Part shown: one piece after another, positions 1 through 5,231 of the stretch
Position numbering within the stretch: position 1 is the stretch's first letter
How the letters are laid out: every line of letters starts with the position of its first letter
Assembly (NCBI GenBank): GCA_036795455.1
Contig: DAIRET010000191.1
Location: forward strand, 1 to 5,231
DNA: 5,231 bases
Source: DAIRET01 sp036795455
Lineage (GTDB): Bacteria > Bacteroidota > Ignavibacteria > Ignavibacteriales > Ignavibacteriaceae
Direction: 5' to 3'
Program-made: the position numbers and the translations under genes
Notes under the pieces: generated by a model
What the model saw: only the letters and a program-made list of their open reading frames with translations
Database searches by the model: none
Told to the model about the DNA's origin: nothing

Positions 1-763
1 ATTCAATTTTATTAATTAGGTATTCTATGGCATCATCACTTAATACTGCTTCATTACCGGTGATTTGGTTTATTAAAGTACGAGCCTCTTGTTTGTCTAG
101 AGGTGAAATATAAATCGGGGCAAGATCATTAATAAATTTCATTGCGTTAAGATTGCCGGCAATATTTTCCAACCCGATTGACCCTGCATAAACGAATTGA
201 ATTTTTTTATGAACTCCGGGAAGAAGACGAATCCTTCTCGTGGATTCTAAAAAATTAATTGCAGCTTCTTTGGTTAAATCTTCATTAATGTTCTCAACAG
301 TTTGGGCGAATTCGTCAATAAGTATAATCAATCTGTCATCATTTAATTCGATGTTTTCAATAAGTTTTTCAAATTCAAGTTCATAGTTGATCTTACTTTC
401 GCCCAATGATACAGTGATATCTTTCAAACCTAAGGATTCAACCCTTGAAGCGAATTCTTTTGAAATCCTTTCAATTCTGGCAGTATATTTTTTTACGCCC
501 TTTAATTTTTCACTCACCTTCTGAAAAAGTCTTTTATAGAACTCATTAGGTTTGTTTATTGATTCGGTTTCTTCATAAATGATAATGTAACCCTCTTTGG
601 GAGAATCGAATAAATTCCAGAGAATGGAAGTCTTACCGACCCTTCTTGGTGCTATAAGAAGAAGATTACAACCGTTTTCAAGTTTTGACCAGATTTCTTC
701 TGTAATAAAACTTCTGGGGAAAAAATCGTCTTTTCTTGCGGGAATTCCAATTACTGCTTTCAT
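1..763 (-). CDS. P-loop ATPase of the archaeal-ATPase/AAA type (3'-truncated by the window edge)
   Basis: An open frame on the minus strand starts at ATG 763 and runs without a stop through 254 codons off the left edge, so the C-terminus is missing. Seen in the sequence: a Walker A motif with the degenerate form APRRVGKTS (residues 38-46, K44/T45 as the nucleotide-binding pair), a hydrophobic strand ending in a Walker B motif LIILIDEF (145-152, D150/E151), and a sensor-1-like strand FVYAGSIGL (190-198). This pattern, with A-P-R-R in place of the first glycine, is typical of the ATPase_2/archaeal ATPase and related AAA-like families in Bacteroidota, which bind and hydrolyse ATP; their cellular role is mostly unknown. 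The start is supported by an AAAAGGA ribosome site 6 nt upstream and by the early G-x-P ... F-F-x-R segment usual at the N-terminus of such proteins. There is no signal peptide, so it is probably cytoplasmic. It has its own promoter and a repeat-rich upstream region, unlike the operon to its right. The missing C-terminal domain would decide the subfamily. Confidence 0.85.
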   Translation of the reverse strand, partial: MKAVIGIPARKDDFFPRSFITEEIWSKLENGCNLLLIAPRRVGKTSILWNLFDSPKEGYIIIYEETESINKPNEFYKRLFQKVSEKLKGVKKYTARIERISKEFASRVESLGLKDITVSLGESKINYELEFEKLIENIELNDDRLIILIDEFAQTVENINEDLTKEAAINFLESTRRIRLLPGVHKKIQFVYAGSIGLENIAGNLNAMKFINDLAPIYISPLDKQEARTLINQITGNEAVLSDDAIEYLINKIE

Positions 764-769
764 TATCAA

Positions 770-776
770 TCCTTTT
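770..776 (-). promoter_or_regulatory. Ribosome binding site of the ATPase gene
   Basis: The minus strand reads AAAAGGA followed by six bases and then the ATG at 763. This is a Shine-Dalgarno-like match at a normal distance. It favours this start over the nearby ATG at 779, which is in another frame. Confidence 0.6.
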
Positions 777-790
777 CATTTTTGACAATG

Positions 791-821
791 CAAAGATAGA
801 TAACAAACAAAATTTTGTCAA
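791..821 (-). promoter_or_regulatory. Bacteroidota-type promoter of the ATPase gene
   Basis: On the minus strand TTGACA (821-816) is followed 17 nt later by TATCTTTG (798-791). The second element fits the TAnnTTTG -7 consensus of the Bacteroidota primary sigma factor, and the TTG lies 20 nt before it, within the usual 19-21 nt. Transcription would start near 784-786, giving a leader of roughly 20 nt that contains the ribosome site. The upstream element is inside the repeat cluster (807-858), so a protein bound there could block or assist RNA polymerase. The elements are seen directly; promoter activity is inferred. Confidence 0.6.
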
Positions 822-848
822 GTATTTTAACAAAAATAATTTTGTCAA
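811..848. repeat. 11-bp direct repeat AATTTTGTCAA, two copies, with ACAAAA/TTTTGT dyads
   Basis: AATTTTGTCAA occurs at 811-821 and again at 838-848, 27 bp apart. Each copy forms one side of a dyad: ACAAAATTTTGT at 807-818 is a perfect 12-bp palindrome, and ACAAAA-(4 nt)-TTTTGT at 830-845 is the same half-sites with a 4-nt spacer. Repeated half-sites of this kind are common for repressor operators. The copy at 811-821 covers the promoter element of the ATPase gene. No regulator gene is visible in the window. Confidence 0.6.
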
Positions 849-858
849 AATACTTGAC
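817..858. repeat. Perfect 12-bp inverted repeat in the ATPase upstream region
   Basis: GTCAAGTATTTT (817-828) is matched exactly by its reverse complement AAAATACTTGAC (847-858), with an 18-nt centre. The arm nearer the ATPase gene includes most of the predicted TTGACA promoter element. The arms are centred 30 bp apart, close to three helical turns, which would suit a dimeric or looped DNA-binding protein. The structure also lies 21 nt past the stop codon of the metallopeptidase, so a weak hairpin at the end of that transcript is possible. The stem has only four G/C pairs and no adjacent long U run, so an operator is the better reading. Confidence 0.7.
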
Positions 859-879
859 CTTAAAAGTTGAATGGATTGA

Positions 880-2955
880 CTATTTCAACTTTTCATACGC
901 TTTCTTTGCGGATTCAATTAAAGCATCCGCACCAACTGTTGAACCGGTTGCTGATTTCATCCAAATATCCGGCAGTATATTACCAAGCGTTGTTATCCTT
1001 TCAATCTCTTCACCGAAGTTTTTCACACTTTTCAAATGCTCTTCAATTTGATGAGCGATTAAATGTCCTACCGGGTAATCGGGTAAGTATAAGAATGAAT
1101 GAATCATATGCGAATAAATTCCGAGAAGTACAACATCTTTTACACCAAATACTGGAGCATAATACTTATTCCAGATCTCTTTAGAAATGCTCAGTACTGC
1201 TTCTTTTAATTGAGCCGGAGTTGCATCGGGATTGTCATACATCCAATGCCATACTTCCATATCGACAAGTGAAACACCTGAAATTTCATAAGTCGCCCAG
1301 AATGAATTCAGAGCTTTCAATGCATCTGCTTCAGGGTCTGATACTTCCAAATCCAGTAGTTTTAAATCCTGCCCCTGGAATACAAATGCGATTGCTTCGG
1401 TGAACGCAGTATTCGGTACACCCTGCAGCATATAATGGTCGATGTTTTTCAGCGAGAAAGTCTGCTCAACATTATGACCGAATTCATGAATAGCAATATT
1501 GAATCCTTTGTAATTCATCCCTTCTTGTCCGATTCGTGTTCTCAGTCTTGCTTTACCTGATTTCATTGCAGCACCCCACGCATGTCCCGAACCTCTTGCC
1601 GGATCAACTTCGATATTGTCTGCCAGGTATTCAGCTTTCTCTTTAGAAAAACCTAATTTTATCAAAAGATTAGGCATATCTTTTTTGAATGCTTCTGCAT
1701 CGGGATATTTTTCTGATACGATTTTATCAAGCTCTGCTTCGGAATATTTACTTTTTACACGGAAGCCATTATACCAAATATCGAAAGGATGAAGTTTTCT
1801 TCCGAGTCTTTTCTCAATCAATTTTGCTACGTCTGCAACAAGGGGAGAAGCTACTACTTGAGTTAAAATCTCTTTAATTCTTTCTTCCGGAATCTGTCTT
1901 CCTTCATTAAAACGTCTTGCTATTAGTGTAGGCTCAGAAGGGGAATATGGGTCTGCAAGTTTTGATGCAAGAAAAGTGTTTAACAAAATTTTATATCTTG
2001 TATCCGGTTCCGGTGAGTTACCCGGTGTGAAATCTGCCAAAACGGGAGGATCATAATCAATTACAGTTGAGCGGGTAACTTCGTTTGTAAACGGGTTCCA
2101 ATCAACTTGCGGATTATTGATAACCATCGCAGGAATTGTCTGAGTAACAATTCTCTCCATTACTTTCATAATCATTTTTTGTTTTTCCAACCCGTTTTCT
2201 TCGTTGGCATAATTGCCTTTGATTTCATCTCGAAGGTTCCAGTGAGAAAGGAGTTTCATTTTTGGCGGGAAAAGTCTTTCACCTTTTTCATTTAGAAGAT
2301 GATGCATCCAGATATTATATTCCGCAATGTACTGATCCGATTCGGCGGCAGCTTTTGCAATTGCCATATTTACATCAGCAGGGATACGTGTGTCGAACAA
2401 ACGTGCAAGTCGCATTTCAGCCCATTCTCTCCGGCTCCATTTTTCTCCTTCTTTCATGCAGTCGGTAAGAGATTTAATCGGGAAATTCAATAGAAGAACA
2501 AAAGCAAGTTTATTTTTAAACATATCATCCGCCAGGTGTGCCGAAGGGTCATAGCTTGCAAAGATTTCGTCAAAAGGATAGATTTGTCCCAAATCCAAAT
2601 CCGTATGCCATCTTAACGAAAGAGAAATCTCAAGCATATTCCCGAAAACTTGTTCGATAATTCGCTGATACCTGTTGAACATCGCATCAAGCATTTCGTT
2701 TGTTCCGGCAAAATGGGTTCTTACGAAATCTTCATAAATAGATTCATCACCGTCTTCAGGTAGCCATAATGCGGAAGTTTGTTGCAATCCCCTAATCAGC
2801 CTTTCTTTCTGTGTTTCACCATATTTTGCTGTTAGTTCTTTTATTAGCTTCTCATTTATATTTGAAAACTTGTCTACTTTACTTGTGTGTGCATTCATAC
2901 TTGCTGCTATGATTATTATTGAAAAAATAAATGTTAGTTTTACCAAACGATACAT
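880..2955 (-). CDS. Secreted zinc metallopeptidase with HEFGH motif (M2/M3-like gluzincin)
   Basis: The protein is 691 aa from ATG 2955, or 695 aa from the in-frame ATG at 2967. The N-terminus MYRLVKL followed by an Ile-rich hydrophobic core and ASMNA is a Sec signal peptide, so the enzyme is probably periplasmic or secreted. The zinc site HEFGH is at residues 490-494 (numbered from 2955; nt 1488-1474). A third ligand glutamate, in AFTEAIAF, lies 29 residues after the motif glutamate (E520). This spacing, with G-x-P-N before the second motif, resembles the M2 (ACE-like) and M3 (oligopeptidase) families of clan MA. The C-terminal segment YPVGHLIAHQIEEHL resembles the helix that carries substrate-binding Tyr/His residues in M2, M3 and M32 enzymes. 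The length suits an M3/M2-type fold, which cleaves short peptides within a deep channel. The start at 2955 was chosen because GAGGTG sits just upstream. The gene is last in the operon, after the lipoprotein hydrolase. The peptidase class is confident; the exact family and substrate are not. Confidence 0.85.
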   Translation of the reverse strand: MYRLVKLTFIFSIIIIAASMNAHTSKVDKFSNINEKLIKELTAKYGETQKERLIRGLQQTSALWLPEDGDESIYEDFVRTHFAGTNEMLDAMFNRYQRIIEQVFGNMLEISLSLRWHTDLDLGQIYPFDEIFASYDPSAHLADDMFKNKLAFVLLLNFPIKSLTDCMKEGEKWSRREWAEMRLARLFDTRIPADVNMAIAKAAAESDQYIAEYNIWMHHLLNEKGERLFPPKMKLLSHWNLRDEIKGNYANEENGLEKQKMIMKVMERIVTQTIPAMVINNPQVDWNPFTNEVTRSTVIDYDPPVLADFTPGNSPEPDTRYKILLNTFLASKLADPYSPSEPTLIARRFNEGRQIPEERIKEILTQVVASPLVADVAKLIEKRLGRKLHPFDIWYNGFRVKSKYSEAELDKIVSEKYPDAEAFKKDMPNLLIKLGFSKEKAEYLADNIEVDPARGSGHAWGAAMKSGKARLRTRIGQEGMNYKGFNIAIHEFGHNVEQTFSLKNIDHYMLQGVPNTAFTEAIAFVFQGQDLKLLDLEVSDPEADALKALNSFWATYEISGVSLVDMEVWHWMYDNPDATPAQLKEAVLSISKEIWNKYYAPVFGVKDVVLLGIYSHMIHSFLYLPDYPVGHLIAHQIEEHLKSVKNFGEEIERITTLGNILPDIWMKSATGSTVGADALIESAKKAYEKLK

Positions 2956-2959
2956 TATA

Positions 2960-2965
2960 CACCTC
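2960..2965 (-). promoter_or_regulatory. Ribosome binding site deciding the metallopeptidase start
   Basis: GAGGTG on the minus strand is a six-base match to the anti-Shine-Dalgarno sequence, and its GAGG core lies six bases before ATG 2955. The alternative ATG at 2967 overlaps the stop codon of the upstream gene (ATGA) and has only AGAAGA directly against it. This favours 2955, with ribosomes supplied by termination of the upstream gene. Confidence 0.55.
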
Positions 2966-3881
2966 ATTCTTCTGATTTGATTGTGTTTCTATCTGTTAGC
3001 CGACTTGCTTTAAGGAATTTTAAAAACTGTTCTCTTTTGAATACTACATCATTATGCCCAAGATCGCTGTGGATAAAAATCAGTTGATTGTTGATTAAAT
3101 CGTCTTCTGTGATTTCAAGTTCAGGCTTGTGGATAAACGGGACATTCCTTGTTGAAAGAGTATCCATCATTGCTTTAGTTTGCTCTACCGTTCCACCGTC
3201 ATCTGTATAGATGTTGATGAATTTTCCGCTGTATTTTTCTATCCATACTAAATATTTATCTGTTTGACTGTAAAGAGCATCAAATAAGATAGCTTCTTTA
3301 ATGTATTCCGAAAGACCGCCATGATGGAGTATGTGAGCCATTACTCTAAAAGCACCGCTGTGTCCTGCAAGGATTATTTTTCCGGCTCCTTTTATATCGA
3401 ATTTCTCTTTCTCATTTATCTTATCGATAACTTCTTTTATCAGATTTTTGAAAACATCTTTCTCTTCAAGTTTACCGCCGAATGAATCGGGAGAGTCTTT
3501 AGGTCCTTCCGGGAAAACAAAAATTGCGTTTTTTTTACTTCTGTAAAACTGTTCAACTAATTTAAATTTAGTAATAGAGTTTGTGATGTTGCTTAACCAT
3601 CCATGAAAATATACAACAACCTCCACCGAATCCGATGCTTGAAATCCTTCAGGTATAAAAATAAATACGGTGCTGTCCGAGTAATGTTTGTCAGCCAGAT
3701 AGACCGAGTTTTTGTAAGTGTGTCCTTTCTCTCTATCCTTATGCGGAAAAGGAGCCGAGCCGGAGGGGAAACGAATTTCCGTTCCGAATTCAGTTTTTTT
3801 AACTGATTCTTCCTGCGAATATTGGCATGAAGTAAAAAGTAAAACAAACATACATGCGATTACAAAAGTTTTCTTTTTCAT
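2964..3881 (-). CDS. Alpha/beta-hydrolase-like lipoprotein (putative esterase)
   Basis: This 305-aa protein begins with a lipoprotein signal peptide: MKKK, a hydrophobic core, then LFTSC with the lipid-carrying cysteine at residue 19, followed by polar and acidic residues. It is therefore likely anchored in a membrane, perhaps on the outer face as in many Bacteroidota lipoproteins. The mature part has the order of an alpha/beta-hydrolase: a strand ending in YFHG (91-94, oxyanion region), the nucleophile elbow GHSGA (173-177, Ser175), a strand ending in YTDDGG (225-230, likely acid D226 or D227) and a late histidine in LGHND (274-278, His276). The elbow ends in Ala instead of the second Gly of GxSxG, which some esterase families allow. 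An ester hydrolase role is inferred; the substrate is unknown. It starts 4 nt after the acetyltransferase stop with only a weak ribosome site, and its TGA overlaps the possible peptidase start at 2967, so it is probably translationally coupled on both sides. Confidence 0.75.
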   Translation of the reverse strand: MKKKTFVIACMFVLLFTSCQYSQEESVKKTEFGTEIRFPSGSAPFPHKDREKGHTYKNSVYLADKHYSDSTVFIFIPEGFQASDSVEVVVYFHGWLSNITNSITKFKLVEQFYRSKKNAIFVFPEGPKDSPDSFGGKLEEKDVFKNLIKEVIDKINEKEKFDIKGAGKIILAGHSGAFRVMAHILHHGGLSEYIKEAILFDALYSQTDKYLVWIEKYSGKFINIYTDDGGTVEQTKAMMDTLSTRNVPFIHKPELEITEDDLINNQLIFIHSDLGHNDVVFKREQFLKFLKASRLTDRNTIKSEE

Positions 3882-3885
3882 ATAC

Positions 3886-4398
3886 TCACTTAATTATTTT
3901 TGCCATTAAATACTCATCAACATACCTATCGCCCACACGAAACGAATGCAGTTTAATCCCCTCAATATTGTAACCGTATTTCAAGTAAAGTTTAATACCC
4001 GGCTCATTGTAAGTGAATACACATAATTCAAGCCTGTGAATATTTTTCGACTTTGCCCATTCATCAATTTTCTTGAATAATAATTTACCTATTCCTTTAC
4101 CGGTGTATTCTTTAAGAATTGCAATAGAAATATGCGCCGAATGTTTATTCCGGTTATAACTTCCGCCGATTGCATCGAGATAACCAATAAGTTTATTCTC
4201 AAACTCTGCGAGTAAAATAGTACTATTTCCGCTTTGCAAAATGCTTTCGATCAACTTCTTCTGTTTAGCTGCTGTTGTTTTTCTTTCGCCCGGTTCGTAG
4301 GCACGGAATTCCGTTTCTTCATCAAGTCTATTCAGAAGTTTTAAGAATGCAGCCGCATCTTCCGGTTGAATTACACGAATTATAATTCGGTTTCTCAT
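3886..4398 (-). CDS. GNAT-family N-acetyltransferase
   Basis: This 170-aa protein has the layout of a single GNAT domain, which transfers an acetyl group from acetyl-CoA to an amine. The N-terminal strand IIIRVIQPEDA (5-15) is the usual GNAT beginning. Motif A covers about 88-115: the strand HISIAIL, then the pyrophosphate loop TGKGIG (99-104) and helix KLLFKKIDEWAK. Motif B follows with LELCVFTYNEPGIKLYLKYG (123-142), including the N-x-x-x-x-x-LY-x-K-x-G-Y pattern. In the acetyl-CoA loop the usual first residue (Arg or Gln of Q/RxxGxG) is Thr99. The acceptor, whether protein, amino acid or small amine, cannot be told from the sequence. The start overlaps the symporter stop as ATGA, and the next gene follows after 4 nt, so it is an internal operon gene and likely cytoplasmic. 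Confidence 0.88.
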   Translation of the reverse strand: MRNRIIIRVIQPEDAAAFLKLLNRLDEETEFRAYEPGERKTTAAKQKKLIESILQSGNSTILLAEFENKLIGYLDAIGGSYNRNKHSAHISIAILKEYTGKGIGKLLFKKIDEWAKSKNIHRLELCVFTYNEPGIKLYLKYGYNIEGIKLHSFRVGDRYVDEYLMAKIIK

Positions 4399-5231
4399 TC
4401 TTCTGCTTCAATATCTCCTTCCCAAAGATACTTTTTGGTTTCTTTAATTATTACTTTATTCAAGAAAATCAGAGAAATCAAATTAGGAACCGCCATTAAT
4501 GCGTTTGTAATATCAGCGAAAGTCCAAACTACATTCAATGAAAGAACAGCACCAATCAATACAAATAAAACCCAGGCGTACCTGTACGGTTTTATGATTT
4601 TATCACCGAATAAATATTGTGCAGCTTTTTCACCGTAGTAAGACCATCCCAATATTGTTGAGAAGACGAAAGTTAAAAGCCCGACAGCTAAAATTATCGG
4701 TCCGAAAACAGGAATATCTGTAAATGCTTCTTTTGTTAATGCTGCCCCGGATAGCCCGTGCGTCCAATCGTATGAATTCACTATTACAGTGCCTGTAATT
4801 GCACAAACAACCACAGTATCCCAGAATGTTCCAGTAGAAGAAACCAACGCCTGCCTTACCGGGTTCTTAGTTTGTGCGGCGGCAGCAACTATTGGAGCAC
4901 TGCCAAGACCCGATTCATTTGAAAAGAGTCCGCGTGCAATTCCGAAACGAATAGCTTCTTTTACACCTGCACCGACAAATCCACCAACGACTGCATGACC
5001 TTCAAAAGCGCTTGTTAGAATCAAATAGACGCTTTGTGGTACTGTTGAATAATTAATTATTAATAGGACAATGCAGCCGAGCACATAAAAAATAGCCATG
5101 AAGGGGATTAGTTTTTCGCATACTTTGGAGATTGATTTTATTCCACCGATGATTACAAGCGCTGTAAAACCGGATAAAATCAATCCTGTTATCCAGGGAG
5201 AAACTTGAAATGTTTCATAAACCATTGTAGA
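4395..5231 (-). CDS. AGCS-family amino acid (alanine/glycine):cation symporter, 5'-truncated
   Basis: The frame is open to the right edge, with two further codons upstream of the internal ATG at 5225, so 278 C-terminal residues of a longer membrane protein are visible. The family signature is clear: GLFSNESGLGSAPIVAAAA (numbering from the Met at 5225, residues 99-117), then the conserved NPVRQALV and a F-x-DTVVVCAITG helix. The C-terminal segment VWTFADITNALMAVPNLISL (233-252) is also typical. Hydrophobic segments are near 11-29, 40-58, 130-150, 171-192, 214-232 and 238-257. AGCS proteins usually have about 450-550 residues, so roughly the first 40% is missing. Family members bring alanine, glycine or similar amino acids across the inner membrane with Na+ or H+. 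It overlaps the acetyltransferase by 4 nt (ATGA) and is the most upstream visible gene of the operon; its promoter lies outside the window. Confidence 0.92.
   Translation of the reverse strand, partial: STMVYETFQVSPWITGLILSGFTALVIIGGIKSISKVCEKLIPFMAIFYVLGCIVLLIINYSTVPQSVYLILTSAFEGHAVVGGFVGAGVKEAIRFGIARGLFSNESGLGSAPIVAAAAQTKNPVRQALVSSTGTFWDTVVVCAITGTVIVNSYDWTHGLSGAALTKEAFTDIPVFGPIILAVGLLTFVFSTILGWSYYGEKAAQYLFGDKIIKPYRYAWVLFVLIGAVLSLNVVWTFADITNALMAVPNLISLIFLNKVIIKETKKYLWEGDIEAEE

Noticed and set aside
817..858. Inverted repeat as a strong intrinsic terminator for the operon
   Set aside because: The stem is AT-rich with only four G/C pairs, the loop is 18 nt and no long U run follows directly; its overlap with a promoter element fits an operator better.
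815..1184. Overlapping plus-strand open frames
   Set aside because: They lie antisense to the 3' end of the metallopeptidase and over the repeat region, show no recognisable domain and have no convincing ribosome site.
2107..2493. Several short plus-strand open frames
   Set aside because: They are antisense to the well-supported metallopeptidase frame, overlap each other and have no family features.
3593..3847. 84-codon minus-strand frame within the lipoprotein gene
   Set aside because: It is a shifted reading of the hydrolase gene, whose own frame contains the signal peptide and catalytic motifs.
4789..4998. Plus-strand open frame opposite the symporter
   Set aside because: It lies opposite the strongly conserved GLFSNESG region of the symporter, and its Pro/Ala-rich translation is a shadow of that.
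5223..5225. ATG at 5225 as the true start of the symporter
   Set aside because: The frame stays open to the window edge and AGCS proteins need roughly 200 more N-terminal residues, so this is an internal methionine.
1..5231. CRISPR array, tRNA/rRNA gene, insertion sequence or known defence system
   Set aside because: No regularly spaced repeats, no cloverleaf-like sequence, no transposase and no defence-type gene cluster are seen; the lone ATPase is not enough to call a defence system.

Overview
The window is AT-rich and reads as a fragment of a bacterial chromosome. The most likely source is the Bacteroidota/Chlorobi/Ignavibacteria group. Three things point there: a promoter upstream of the leftmost gene with a TAnnTTTG -7 element and a TTG about 20 nt before it (the Bacteroidota consensus), a lipoprotein signal with polar and acidic residues after the lipobox cysteine, and the general composition. 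This placement is an inference. No rRNA, tRNA or marker gene is present to confirm it.

All recognisable genes lie on the minus strand, so transcription runs from right to left. From 5231 down to 880 there is one compact gene set. It starts with the 3' part of an AGCS-family amino-acid:cation symporter (4395-5231, cut by the window edge). Next come a GNAT acetyltransferase (3886-4398), a lipid-anchored alpha/beta-hydrolase-like protein (2964-3881) and a secreted zinc metallopeptidase with an HEFGH motif (880-2955, or to 2967 with the other start). The junctions are an ATGA overlap, a 4-nt gap and a second ATGA-type junction, so the four are probably one operon. An exported peptidase, an exported esterase-like protein and an amino-acid importer would fit peptide or ester scavenging, but no substrate can be read from the sequence.

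A 116-nt spacer (764-879) separates this set from the last gene, a P-loop ATPase of the archaeal-ATPase/AAA type (763 down to 1) that is cut at its 3' end by the left window edge. The spacer holds the ATPase's own promoter and an unusual nest of repeats: a perfect 12-bp inverted repeat, an 11-bp direct repeat and two ACAAAA/TTTTGT dyads. This is the most distinctive non-coding signal in the window. It looks like an operator at the ATPase promoter, and possibly the border of a transferable ATPase unit.

No gap longer than 300 bases lacks a gene. No CRISPR array, insertion sequence, RNA gene or clear defence system was found.
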